DNA from: Limnomonas spitsbergensis
Lineage: Eukaryota > Chlorophyta > Chlorophyceae > Chlamydomonadales
Assembly (NCBI GenBank): GCA_037349105.1
Contig: JAYJMM010000003.1
Span: 868,001-932,000 of the forward strand
Reading direction: 5' to 3'
DNA length: 64,000 nt
Shown piece after piece: positions 23,528 through 37,400 of this stretch. The notes beneath the pieces are model-generated. The model ran no database searches. It was not told where the DNA came from and saw only the letters and a list, made by a program, of their open reading frames with translations. The translations under genes were made by a program, and so were the position numbers. Every line of letters starts with the position of its first letter. Position 1 is the stretch's first letter.

Positions 23528-24471
23528 CTGTTTTAGGTGTGATGTGAGGCAGCAATGCGGTGTGAGCTGAAATACAATCAACTCGTGTGGCATAACTGAG
23601 CGAACTGCATGCATGAGGCCCTCATAAGGCTATGATGGAACACACCCCAGGTGACACGCGGCAACTGAATGATGCTAACATTACCTATTTCATCAGAATC
23701 AAAGCTGTTGAAAAATCATATTCTGACAGTTGCTATGTGAAAAAACTGAACAGAGAACATTTCACTTGCATGGGCCTGCTATCAACTGATCACACGCACG
23801 ATGCTTTGCCAGCATGCATGTGTCACACGATTTGTAGTTGGCCCAGCTGGCAGCTGCTCACTGTCTAAGATGGATTGGTAAGCCTCATAATGTTGATGAT
23901 AACCAAATCCTGTTCATGCAAGCAAAGGCTTGTGCACACTCCTCTGGGCAGGACGGCGGACCCAGGTGTCAAATACCTATTTTCCCTGACCTCTGGTGTC
24001 CCAACTTAACCAATATTATGTTTTGACATCAGTAGCGAGCTTGCCATGCCAAGCCAACGTGGCTAAAGTGTTAGCTCACAACCCTGATACAAATTTCGCA
24101 CTGGGTAACATGGGGCCTTCATACAACGACACGGTGTAGGCCTCCTTTGTTATGCTAGGGAAAACCACAGCCAGACAATGTCAAGAGGCCAAACTTGATA
24201 TGACGGGCCTGATACCCCTGGTGCCCTTAGCTGGATAGGCCAACCTCAATACAGTCGAGATATGAGGGGGGAGTTATGGACGGCCAGCTTACTGGTGTAC
24301 TTTCTCGGTGCCACCCCCTATTGGCTGATAAAGACCACAATTTTCTCCACATCTTGTACACAAGCCACTGCCCATGAAGTTTTCAACGCTGACGGTAAGT
24401 ATTCCCATCTCTGCCAGCAGAGGGCCAAGGTTGCACAGATGCAGTCGGCTTGTTGCTGGACGGACTGAGAC

Positions 24472-24565
24472 CTATCCCTCCAGCTCCTTCACTGTAATCT
24501 CTGGGATGGTCCAGGGTTTCTGTTTCAAGGCTTGAAGATCGAGCTCGAACATCATTCCAAACACC
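24472..24565 (-). CDS. Candidate exon of an unknown gene
   Basis: After an acceptor-like TTTATCCAG the minus strand reads a natural-looking peptide containing MMFELDLQALKQKPWTIPEI and continuing VKELEG to a TAG stop. An internal GTGAAG could instead serve as a donor, in phase 0 with the next exon at 23527. It is therefore either the end of a gene or an upstream exon of the unrecognised gene at 21223-23527. Confidence 0.35.
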
Positions 24566-25464
24566 CTGGATAAATAAATACTCCCACTTCAAGCCTTATG
24601 AAGCAGTTGTGCTTGGCACATTATTGGAAAGCGAGGCGATGCTTCTAACCCTCGGCAAAGTTTGAAATGGGATGCCGGGTATTAGCTTAGAACAGAATGG
24701 AGGCAACGCAGCGCTGGGCCTAAGCGCCATTGATGTAACAGCCTCGGATCTGGCTATCGTCGGTCCACACTCTGCTGGTGCAAATGATCAAGCATCTCTC
24801 AAACTGTTACATCAATCAATCATTAATCTGCTCATGCCTCAAATTAACTTCACTGCCCTCAACTCAAACACTTTTAATCGCGGGTGCAGGAGGTTCATAA
24901 TGATTCAGAACTGGCATCGTTTCAGACAGGAGGAATAGAATCTGATGAAGCGGTGATAGGCAGGGCTGAGAGGAGTCTTTGCCCCCATAAGCGCCCATGC
25001 GGCCAAGCCTGTTTGAGCAGGGCCCAGAGGTTTAACGTCATTGACCCCCATAGTGGTCCGTACCCCCATTCTGCACCATAACAAGCCTGGAGTAAACCTC
25101 TGCCTCAAATCATCATGGTAGTACCAGGCCCGAGCTCAGTGTATATCACGCCAGCCCCAGGTCCAGTCCTTGTTTGTCACGCAATGCATGCTCTTGTTTA
25201 TTTATTTCGTCCAATTCAGAGCTCAAATGGGACCTAGAGGGAAGGCCTGAAACTTGATGAATGACAGTCCTTATAAAAATCCCTCCCCTTGCACTCACGT
25301 ACCCTATGAATGTGCTGCAACAGCCAGCCTTACCCAGCCCTGGCCTCATGAACCAAGCAAGCGCGTGTCTGTCACTGCAGGACAGTTCACAAGCAACCCG
25401 GTCCATCTGCGAGCTAGCGACCATGGCACTGGCAACCATGGCACTGATGCCCAGCGCACCGCAT
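24566..25464. other. Downstream of VTC4, no supported gene
   Basis: About 0.9 kb containing one inverse copy of the dispersed CCTCTGGGCCCTG repeat (24995-25046). The part next to 25464 is presumably the 3' untranslated region of VTC4. No other coding signal was found. Confidence 0.5.
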
Positions 25465-28400
25465 CTAAGCCTCTAGATAGCTGTCCATTCCAGACATCGC
25501 GGGCGGTGTCATCGTTCCATTGGGTGCGGGTGGCGCGTCTGGCAGGCTCATGGATTCGTAGAAGTCCACCATGCTGATGAGAAGGATCGCGGTCAGCGCC
25601 AGGCACACCAACAGGCACAGCCAGATGGGGCCGGTACGGTCGTCCACATGCAGCGGCTGGGCAACGCAAGGCAGACACAGGCGCTGTGTCAGAATGTGTG
25701 AACTCATGAGTGTGTTCACACCAAGTTAAGAATACAGATGCCCTGCTGCTGGGAAGCGCGGGATGAAGGGGGCCACCCCTTGGGGCCGAGGCTCGGGTCA
25801 GGGTCAGGGGTCAGGAAGACGGATGGAGAGGGTCAATTAAATTATTAACTACGTTTCTTTACTCTACGTGCAGGGATTAAAGAAACGTAGTTAATAATTA
25901 AATAACGAAAATAAAAACCGCTTGCGTGGTGCGTCGCAATTTGGGTACCAGACGGTCAGTGCACAAAAAGCCGCACGCTTTAGAGGGGGAGGCCCCAGGC
26001 AGGCGCCTGCCCCTACAACATCGCCCCAAGACCGCCGTACGCAGGGTCCCTGCCCCCACCCTCCTCTTGGGAACACTGTCCTACACCTTGCACCTCCCAG
26101 TCTCCCACCCCTCACCTTCTTCTTGGCAATATTTCCAGCACGCCAAGTAAACACGTAGAGCGCGTACACCACCATGAACATGCCGACTGGCAGCAAGATG
26201 AGTGCGATGAGCTCCACCAGGTGATGGGCCATGGCGGTCTCCGCCATCGTATCAGCACCTGTAAACAGGCGTGCAAAACAATGAGACGCTTGATGTGCGA
26301 GAAATAGCAAAAGAGGTCCAGTAAAGGGGCAATCCTTGGTACAGCATCATGACTCCCAGCCCCCCCAGGTCAAGCGTTCGTGCCTGCCCACCCCCCAAAG
26401 CATCTGCCTAGAAGAACAGCCCAGGAGGTCATCTCTCCCAGACTTTGTCAGTTGCACCTCCCTACCTTTAATATATACATTGATCTACCCAGTTCGACAC
26501 CCTCACCTCCACATCCATCCGATGTCTACCTGAATCAAACACCCCATCCTCCCTCCCTCCCTTATGAACACACCTGAAGTCCAACACCGTGTCCTCCCTG
26601 CCTCCCCCCTCAGTACACCTGCAACCAAGGACCTCATCTTGGCCCCCTCTCTTCGGCCCCCTCTCCTGTGGGTGTCAGATCAGCCAACAGGCACCTAGCT
26701 CAGGCCTTCAATCCCTCCCCCCCTCCCCCTCTGCACCTGATGCAAATCCCAGCAGCGCCGCCGAGATGGATCCGAGCGTGACCGCCATGTGCAACCAGGC
26801 CAGGAAGGTGCGCTCATTGGCGAAGAAGGTCTTGGGCTCAATGCGCATCTGTGTCGAGGTGGCCATCTTGCGCGAGGGGGCGATCCCCAGCAGCTTCAAC
26901 CAGGCGCTGGGCTCTTGATGCGCCGGGCGGCCTGAGAGGAGGAGCGGGATCAGGGCCAGGTCGGAACAACAGGATTGGGATACCGAACAGCTGAATCAGG
27001 GCGCTGCTGCTGCAGTGCTGCGCCGGGCGGCCTGGGAGGAGGAGGAGCGGAGAGGAGAAGCGGGACCAGGGCCAGATCAGAACACCAGGATCAGGATCAG
27101 GATTCCCAACAGCTGAATCAGGGCGCTGCTGCTGCGCCGGACGGCCTGGGAGGAGGAGCGGGATCAGGATCGTCATGGACGTCTCCCTCTTCCCTGAATA
27201 ACTGTTCCATCCTGCTCAAACATTACGCCGTGTGAAGGCCTCCCCAACGGTATTATTTATTTGCATCTCATTGTACTGCATTACACAGTATACAGTACGG
27301 TATACAGGACGGTACAAAATATATACCGGTATATGAATTTACGAATACCGGTGTGCTGTATCGTACGCCGTGAAAAAGGGAGCCTGTCATGGCCGACGCA
27401 TGGATCGTGGTCAAGCTTGGGCTGTCCAGACCTCGGGTGACATCCAGTTTTTTTTAGTTGTTACCGGACCACCATTAATGGGCTGTGCTGCGGCCACCCC
27501 TAGGCCGATTGACACCAAACCTGGACCGGCCTCCGGCCGGAGGCCTTCGCAGTAGGGCTGGCCGAGCCAGGGGCTGGTGGCCGTAGGCCACAGTGTGGCT
27601 GAAATGTAGCTGAAAAAGATGCGGCAACCACTGCAAAAAACACTGGTTACTTCCATGGGCCCATAATGCGCCCACCTGATAGGCCCATTCTCATGCATCA
27701 ACCGCATGAACAAGAATCTCAACCTAGGACATCCCACCATCATTACTCTCATTTTTTCCCTCTTCGCTCAGGTCCGCGATCCCCAGTTGACATGTGTGAT
27801 ACCCAGTGGGTCCAGGTGCGTTACAGCTTACAGCCCCGCTTCCACCCTCATGTATGGTTGTAGCTCTCAAGCCCCGTTTACAACCTTACGTTGTGGCTCT
27901 CAAGCCCCGGTTCCACCCTCATATTAAGTGGTGGCTCTCGAGCCCCGGTTCCACCCTCATATTAAGTGGTGGCTCTCGAGCCCCGGTTCCACCCTCATAA
28001 TAAGTGGTGGCTCTCAAGCCCCGGTTCCACCCTCATAGTAAGTGGTGGCTCTCGAGCCCCGGTTCCACCCTCATAGTAAGTGGTGGCTCTCGAGCCCCGG
28101 TTCCACCCTCATAGTAAGTGGTGGCTCTCGAGCCCCGGTTCCACCCTCATAGTAAGTGGTGGCTCTCGAGCCCCGGTTCCACCCTCATATTAAGTGGTGG
28201 CTCTCAAGCCCCGGTTCCACCCTCATAGTAAGTGGTGGCTCTCGAGCCCCGGTTCCACCCTCATATTAAGTGGTGGCTCTCGAGCCCCGGTTCCACCCTC
28301 ATATTAAGTGGTGGCTCTCGAGCCCCGGTTCCACCCTCATAGTAAGTGGTGGCTCTCGAGCCCCGGTTCCACCCTCATATTAAGTGGTGGCTCTCGAGCC

Positions 28401-31400
28401 CCGGTTCCACCCTCATAGTAAGTGGTGGCTCTCAAGCCCCGGTTCCACCCTCATATTAAGTGGTGGCTCTCGAGCCCCGGTTCCACCCTCATAGTAAGTG
28501 GTGGCTCTCGAGCCCCGGTTCCACCCTCATAGTAAGTGGTGGCTCTCGAGCCCCGGTTCCACCCTCATAGTAAGTGGTGGCTCTCGAGCCCCGGTTCCAC
28601 CCTCATATTAAGTGGTGGCTCTCAAGCCCCGGTTCCACCCTCATAGTAAGTGGTGGCTCTCGAGCCCCGGTTCCACCCTCATATTAAGTGGTGGCTCTCG
28701 AGCCCCGGTTCCACCCTCATAGTAAGTGGTGTGGCTCTCGAGCCCCGGTTCCACCCTCATAGTAAGTGGTGGCTCTCAAGCCCCGGTTCCACCCTCATAG
28801 TCAGTGGTGTGGCTCTCGAGCCCCGGTTCCACCCTCATAGTAAGTGGTGGCTCTCGAGCCCCGGTTCCACCCTCATATTAAGTGGTGGCTCTCGAGCCCC
28901 GGTTCCACCCTCATAGTAAGTGGTGTGGCTCTCGAGCCCCGGTTCCACCCTCATATTAAGTGGTGGCTCTCGAGCCCCGGTTCCACCCTCATATTAAGTG
29001 GTGGCTCTCGAGCCCCGGTTCCACCCTCATAGTAAGTGGTGGCTCTCAAGCCCCGGTTCCACCCTCATAGTAAGTGGTCGCTCTCAAGCCCCGGTTCCAC
29101 CCTCATAGTAAGTGGTGTGGCTCTCGAGCCCCGGTTCCACCCACATATTAAGTGGTGGCTCTCAAGCCCCGGTTCCACCCTCATAGTAAGTGGTGGCTCT
29201 CGAGCCCCGGTTCCACCCTCATATTAAGTGGTGGCTCTCGAGCCCCGGTTCCACCCTCATAGTAAGTGGTGTGGCTCTCGAGCCCCGGTTCCACCCTCAT
29301 ATTAAGTGGTGGCTCTCGAGCCCCGGTTCCACCCTCATAGTAAGTGGTGGCTCTCGAGCCCCGGTTCCACCCTCATAGTAAGTGGTGTGGCTCTCGAGCC
29401 CCGGTTCCACCCTCATAGTAAGTGGTGGCTCTCAAGCCCCGGTTCCACCCTCATAGTAAGTGGTGTGGCTCTCGAGCCCCGGTTCCACCCTCATAGTAAG
29501 TGGTGGCTCTCGAGCCCCGGTTCCACCCTCATATTAAGTGGTGGCTCTCGAGCCCCGGTTCCACCCTCATATTAAGTGGTGGCTCTCGAGCCCCGGTTCC
29601 ACCCTCATAGTAAGTGGTGGCTCTCGAGCCCCGGTTCCACCCTCATATTAAGTGGTGGCTCTCGAGCCCCGGTTCCACCCTCATAGTAAGTGGTGTGGCT
29701 CTCGAGCCCCGGTTCCACCCTCATAGTAAGTGGTGGCTCTCGAGCCCCGGTTCCACCCTCATAGTAAGTGGTGGCTCTCGAGCCCCGGTTCCACCCTCAT
29801 AGTAAGTGGTGTGGCTCTCGAGCCCCGGTTCCACCCTCATATTAAGTGGTGGCTCTCAAGCCCCAGTTCCACCCTCATAGTAAGTGGTGGCTCTCGAGCC
29901 CCGGTTCCACCCTCATATTAAGTGGTGGCTCTCGAGCCCCGGTTCCACCCTCATAGTAAGTGGTGGCTCTCAAGCCCCGGTTCCACCCTCATAGTAAGTG
30001 GTGTGGCTCTCGAGCCCCGGTTCCACCCTCATAGTAAGTGGTGGCTCTCGAGCCCCGGTTCCACCCTCATATTAAGTGGTGGCTCTCGAGCCCCGGTTCC
30101 ACCCTCATAGTCAGTGGTGTGGCTCTCGAGCCCCGGTTCCACCCTCATATTAAGTGGTGGCTCTCGAGCCCCGGTTCCACCCACATATTAAGTGGTGGCT
30201 CTCGAGCCCCGGTTCCACCCTCATATTAAGTGGTGGCTCTCGAGCCCCGGTTCCACCCTCATAGTAAGTGGTGGCTCTCGAGCCCCGGTTCCACCCACAT
30301 ATTAAGTGGTGGCTCTCGAGCCCCGGTTCCACCCACATATTAAGTGGTGGCTCTCGAGCCCCGGTTCCACCCTCATATTAAGTGGTGGCTCTCGAGCCCC
30401 GGTTCCACCCTCATATTAAGTGGTGGCTCTCGAGCCCCGGTTCCACCCTCATATTAAGTGGTGGCTCTCGAGCCCCGGTTCCACCCTCATATTAAGTGGT
30501 GGCTCTCGAGCCCCGGTTCCACCCTCATAGTAAGTGGTGGCTCTCGAGCCCCGGTTCCACCCTCATGGTAAGTGGTGGCTCTTGAGCCCCGGTTCCACCC
30601 TCATATTAAGTGGTGGCTCTCAAGCCCCGGTTCCACCCTCATAGTAAGTGGTGTGGCTCTCGAGCCCCGGTTCCACCCTCATAGTAAGTGGTGGCTCTTG
30701 AGCCCCGGTTCCACCCTCATATTAAGTGGTGTGGCTCTCGAGCCCCGGTTCCACCCTCATATTAAGTGGTGGCTCTCGAGCCCCGGTTCCACCCTCATAT
30801 TAAGTGGTGGCTCTCGAGCCCCGGTTCCACCCTCATATTATGTGGTGGCTCTCGAGCCCCGGTTCCACCCTCATATTAAGTGGTGGCTCTCAAACCTTGG
30901 TTTCCCTCTCACCTACTGTCGTGGCTCCGAAGCCCTTGACATCCTCGGGGTCGGGCATGAGCTTGAGGGTGGGGTTGTCCCCCAGAAGCGGGTGGTTTAG
31001 ATCCATATCGCTGATCCTATGATCAAGGGGGCAGGGCACAAGTGAGGGGGGCAGGGTTGCAGGAGGGGCAGGGCACAGGTGAGGCACACACACATTGGCC
31101 AAAAATAGCCTGGCCAATATGTGCATCAATGACCAAATGGGCGACAGGAAACCACATGCCCTGCTTACACCCCAGCACGCATCAGCCATTCCTCACACGA
31201 AGTGTTCATTTTTTTGGCTACATGTCCACCTTTCACAGACCACCCCACAGCCGCCGAAAGCCTGATGGGGACCAGACCTGTACCGGCCTACAACTGGTGC
31301 CCAAGGCAGCATGGCTGGCCGCACCTCGGGCCTCTGGCCAGACGCCAGAGAGTAGCTGACATGTAGCTGAGTCACGAAAAAAGAAACACTGCTCGCACCT

Positions 31401-34400
31401 CTCCGGTTTTTGCAGACGCGGCTTGCGGAACGAGCCGCTCTTGTCCGGCGCTTGGGACAGGTCGGGGACCGTGTCCGGTGCCGAGGCGATCATGGACGCG
31501 CGCACGCTCTCGTCATCCACCCAGTAAGGTACTGCCCGCACCTGCAGGAAAGGGGAGAGGAAGGGAGGAAAGGGGTTGGGGGGAGGAGTGTGAGAGGAAG
31601 GGAGGGGAGAGGGGAAGGGAGGGGAGAGGGGAAGGGAGGGAAAGGGAGGGGAAGGAAGGGGAGGGGAGGGGAAGGGAGAGGGAAAGGGAGGAGGAGAGAG
31701 GGGAGGAGTGTGAGAGGGAAGAGAAAGAGAGGATGAAGGGAGGTTGAGTGGAAGAGAAGGGGCAAGGAGGAGAAGGAGGAAGGAGGGGAGGAGGGTTCAG
31801 TGGGGTGGAACATGCACATGCGCACATCAGGGGGACAAAGTGGAAGTGCCTTGGATGACCCTAGTGAGCTGGCACACGTTCCCATCGCAGGTAGCGAAGC
31901 ATTAAGTTGAAATGGATGCAATTTTTAGTGAGTATTGACAAATGTTGTAAAATATTTATAGGATTTATTATTAGGATACAAATGCCCACATCCCTGATGC
32001 CCCGCCCTTCACTTCCATTTGATTGCTTTTGTTATGACAGCAGTCATACTCCTGCTATAAACCCTGAAAGAAGGGGCTCAGGCACAAGTAAGGACGAAGA
32101 AGTCTAGGCACAGGCGGGACTGCCAATGCCCCCCGCCGCATATCGGGGGGAAATCGTAGAGTGTTGTGTTTTTACATGAAGAAAGGTTGTCTGTCTAGGA
32201 AAGCATAGGGATGTCATCATGGTCATTGACAAGCAGGCTGGTTTGTGTTCCTGCTCACAGCATGCCCCTCCCTCTCTCAACCTCAAGCCGTCACCGCCCC
32301 TCACCATCTCCGGGAACAAGGTGGCCGTGCCGTGGATGAACTTGCTGAACTTGTGGAGCTCCACCAGGTAGCCTGAATCAATCATCTCCTGCAGGGGGAC
32401 ACGAGGAGCGACAATGAGAGGCGAGTGAAGAGTATATCCTGCCCTGCAGGGGCCAGCAAGATCAAGAGGCAGCCACCTCTTTAGCAGACAAAAGCTGCGT
32501 CAATGAGAGGCCGATAAGGGTCTGACACCTTGGGCACTGCATTACAGAGCGGCCATCCTTTGAAGCCCCCTCACCGCCTCGTGCCCACTCAGCTGCCTAG
32601 ATTCATGCCCCCCCCTACCTGCACCCATCTCCCTCCTCACATCCCCCCCCCCTCCCCCCCTCCTCTCACCTGCACCCAAGGGGGCGAGACCTGACCCTCA
32701 TTGAGGGACAGCTTGACCTCCAACACCGCATGAGGGAAGCGCGTGATCTCAGTCCTGAGGGGAAGGGAGGAGGGAGGAAGGGTAAGGGGGGGGAAAGCAC
32801 GTGATCTCAGTCCTGAGGGGTAGGGAGGAGGGAAGGGGGAAGGGAGGGGGGAAGCGCGTGATCTCAGTCCTGAGGGGTAGGGAGGAGGGAGGAAGGGGGA
32901 GGGAGGGGGGAAGCGCGTGATCTCAGTCCTGAGGGGTAGTGAGGAGGGAGGGAGGAAGGGGGAGGGAGGGGGGAAGCGCGTGATCTCAGTCCTGGAGGGA
33001 GGGAGGGAGGGAGAAGGAAGGGGGAGGGAGGGGGCAAGCGCGTGATTTCAGTCCGGAGGGAGGGAGGGAGGGAGGAGGGAGGGGGGAGGTGGAAACAGGG
33101 GGGAGGGAGGGGGGGGGGGGGGGGTGAAGCGTGTGATCTTGGTTCTGATGGGGGAGGAGGGGTGAGGGGGACGCGAGTAATCACAGTCCTGGGGGGCAGG
33201 AGGAGGGCGTCATACCACTATCCCGGGAGTGTATGAGGCACAAGGTGCTTACTACCAGTTTTCACAAGGAGGCATGGGCATAAGGACATATGGGGATATG
33301 GGCATATGGGCATGGGGAATAAGGGCATATGAGCATGGGGCAAAAGTGTCTGTTCGAGCAGTGACAAAAACAACACATGGACTTATGGGCACATGGTGCC
33401 TTTGCCCATGTGAATATATGATTCATGCAGCTAGACAGTCTTGTCCAGGACGCAGAGAGGAATCGGTTTCCTACCTCCGTGCCTCCAAGGCTCTCCCCCT
33501 CCCCCCTCCCATCTGTTAATTGTTTTGGCTACGAGTCCACCTTCAACAGGCCGTTGCGCAAATGCCAAAGGCCAAAACCTGGACTGGCCTACGGCTTTTG
33601 GCCAGAGCAGCAAGGCTGGCCACAAACGGCGCCTCTGGCCAGCGGCCTGAGTGTCGTAGACATGCCATGGGTCTCGAAAAAAGAAGCCCTGCTTCTCACC
33701 TGTGTATGGGCAGGTCAGGGTCCCTGTACCAGCGGCCGGTGGCGGCGCATGTGGGTCCATCCTCGGGGTTCTCCTTGATCATGCACAGGTTGGTGTCCAG
33801 GCTGGTGCGGACGGTGGAGTCAAAAGGGATCTGAGGGGGCAGGGAAGGGGGGGGGGGGGGGGGTGAGTAAACAAAGGTTCAGCCACAAGAGAGCGCGGGG
33901 ACATGGAGTGTCATCAGCGGGTACTGCACCACAACCAGAAGAGTTCTGCGGGTCAACTCTGATGCTTGTTGAAGCTGGTGTTTAAGATTAGCGTTCTACA
34001 AGCTGCCCTGAAAATTACCTACCCGCAGCTGAAGGAATTGATTTTGCCGAGGTATTGCAGTGCACTTTGCGTGAACCTCACGACCTCTGACCACCTCTAA
34101 CTTTCCCTTGGATTCGAATGAATGGACCATAACCAGTTCAAGAGACTTCAAAGCAGTCAAACGGGCAATAATTGTTTTGTACGTCTTAAGTTTTTTGTCC
34201 TTGTCCATTACTGGTACATTTCTGCAGGATGCAACCTCACCCAGCGTCTTCCGGGCAGCATCCACCTGGATAGCCGTCCTTATGTCCTGTGTCTGGACCA
34301 TGGGTCTGAGCTACGGCTTGATAACACACTGCTGTCGAACAGCTTCCATTCAACTACCGGGCAGCTTCCTCTCCCACCTGGAAAGCCGTCCTCATGTACT

Positions 34401-37400
34401 GTGTCCGGACCATGGGTCTGAGCTGCTTGGAGTCAATGGCCTGGTAGATCTCTGTGAAGAGGCGCGTGAAGTCCGCCACCTCCTCCTCACTCATGGTCTT
34501 ACCCTTCTTGGCGGCGGTGGCGGCATTGTCCTCCAGGGCATTCTCCAAGGTATAGTCACCTGCGAGGGAGCAGGGGAAGCAGAGATCAAGTCGTGGGTGG
34601 GTGCGGTGGCGGCATTGTCCTCCAGGGCCTTTTCCAAGTATAATTGCTTGCAAGGGAGGCGGGAAACAGAGATCGAGTCGGGGTGGGTGTGGTTGGCCAG
34701 AGCCATGTGCAGGGCTCATTGCCTGCGGCTCGTCTACCTTTCTTCAGCCTCCCCCGCTTTGTCGTGTTCACTTCTTCAGCCAGACGTACAGAAATAAATG
34801 CCCTTCCCTGGGGAAGGAGGGCGCCATGAAGTAAAGAGCGCGACTCAGGACCCAGGGCCTAGGGCCACCATGGCAATGTTTATATGCCAAAGCCCTCTCC
34901 AGGGTGCTGTCACCGTAGATTTGATCTGCCGTACTTCAGGTCTTTAAATGCTGCCCTCGGGGCAAATTATCCACCAAAACACAAAATGTCTGACTGAAAA
35001 CTGGCGTCGACAATCGATAACAGTATATTTATAAATCCCTCAACCTCAGACAACATTTATTGTGAGGAAAAGCAATGTACAGTACCGTAGACCCGTTTAA
35101 TTAATTATTTCCGTGCGGGTGCGCGAACACGATGTGCGGTAAAAAGAATCTAAGAATTCATGCTGCGCGAACTTGGTAGTCACAGGCCAAAAAACCCATT
35201 TGAGGGTTGAATCCTGCGGGTGCGCGAACCCTACTCGGGAATGAAGGTAGACATCATAAACGTCTTTATAAGAAGGTCCCGATTTTCATCAGCAGTTCAC
35301 AAGAAGCCCCACGGTGCATAGAGGGGAGGGACAGGGTTAGTAAAAGGCTCAAGAAGCACAGCGCCTTGTATTGCACGCCCTTCAACGGAGTTTGCGTTTG
35401 CGTTTAATAATGCCCCTCCCTCCCCCCTGTTCCACTCCCACCCTCCCCCCCCACCGTCTGTCCCCTCTACCCCCTCTGTTCCTTTTCCGCCCACACAGTA
35501 CCGTTCCGCACCAGGGTTACCCTGTACAGAAATACGGTGCGGTGATACGGTACGGTACGGATACGAACACGGTACGGCCAAAGAGGACGGACAGGTAAGA
35601 AAATGGCCAACACGGTGTTTTCACATGGTACGGTATTATTTTTCACCACCCTGTCCTCTGCCAACACACCATACCGCCCACACAGTACCTCTCCTCACCG
35701 TCCAGGAAGGGCACCACCCTGTCCTCTGCCAACACACCATACCGCCCACACAGTACCTCTCCTCACCGTCCAGGAAGGGCACCACCCTGTCCTCTGCCAA
35801 CACACCATACCGTCCACACAGTACCTCTCCTCACCGTCCAGGAAGGGCACCACCCTGTCCTCTGCCAACACACCATACCGCCCACACAGTACCTCTCCTC
35901 ACCGTCCAGGAAGGGCACCACCCTGTCCTCTGCCAACACACCATACCGTCCACACAGTACCTCTCCTCACCGTCCAGGAAGGGCACCACCCTGTCCTCTG
36001 CCAGCACACCATACCGCCCACACAGTACCCCTCTTCACCGTCCAGGAAGGGCACCGCCCTGTCCTCTGCCAACACACCATACCGCCCACACAGTACCTCT
36101 CCTCACCGTCCAGGAAGGGCACCACCCTGTCCTCTGCCAACACACCATACCGCCCACACAGTACCTCTCCTCACCGTCCAGGAAGGGCACCACCCTGTCC
36201 TCTGCCAACACACCATACCGTCCACACAGTACCTCTCCTCACCGTCCAGGAAGGGCACCACCCTGTCCTCTGCCAACACACCATACCGCCCACACAGTAC
36301 CCCTCTTCACCGTCCAGGAAGGGCACCGCCCTGTCCTCTGCCAACACACCATACCGCCCACACAGTACCTCTCCTCACCGTCCAGGGAGGGCACCACCCT
36401 GTCCTCTGCCAACACACCATACCGCCCACACAGTACCTCTCCTCACCGTCCAGGAAGGGCACCACCCTGTCCTCTGCCAACACACCATACCGTCCACACA
36501 GTACCTCTCCTCACCGTCCAGGAAGGGCACCACCCTGTCCTCTGCCAACACACCATACCTTCCACACAGTACCTCTCCTCACCGTCCAGGAAGGGCACCA
36601 CCCTGTCCTCTGCCAGCACACCATACCGCCCACACAGTACCCCACTTCACCGTCCAGGAAGGGCACCGCCCTGTCCTCTGCCAACACACCATACCGCCCA
36701 CACAGTACCTCTCCTCACCGTCCAGGAAGGGCACCACCCTGTCCTCTGCCAACACACCATACCGTCCACACAGTACCTCTCTTCACCGTCCAGGAAGGGC
36801 ACCGCCCTGTCCTCTGCCAACACACCATACCGCCCACACAGTACCTCTCCTCACCGTCCAGGAAGGGCTCCACCCTGTCCTCTGCCAGCACACCATACCG
36901 CCCACACAGTACCCCTCTTCACCGTCCAGGAAGGGCACCACCCTGTCCTCTGCCAGCACACCATACCGCCCACACAGTACCTCTCTTCACCGTCCAAGAA
37001 GGGCACCACCCTGTCCTCTGCCAACACACTATACCGCCCACACAGTACCCCTCTTCACCGTCCAGGAAGGGCACCACCCTGTCCTCTGCCAGCACACCAT
37101 ACCGCCCACACAGTACCGCTGCTCAACGTCCAGGAAGGGCACCACCCTGTCCTCTGCCAGCACACTGTACCGCCTACACCGTACCGCCCACACAGTACCT
37201 CTCCTCACCGTCCAGGAACGGCACCACCCTGTCCTCTGCCAGCACACCGTACCGCCTACACCGTACCGCCCACACAGTACCTCTCCTCACCATCCAAGAA
37301 GGGCACCACCCTGTCCTCTGCCAGCACAAATCGCTCTTTCACACTCTCCTCGCCCTTCCAACTCTCCTTGTGGGTCTTGCGCTCCACAAACACAATTGGG

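Noticed and set aside
27834..30900. Possible CRISPR array
   Set aside because: Units are contiguous with no variable spacers of constant length, and the host is eukaryotic.
27806..31000. Many plus-strand frames reading [19 protein letters not shown]
   Set aside because: Translation of the 38-bp array in VTC4 intron 14.
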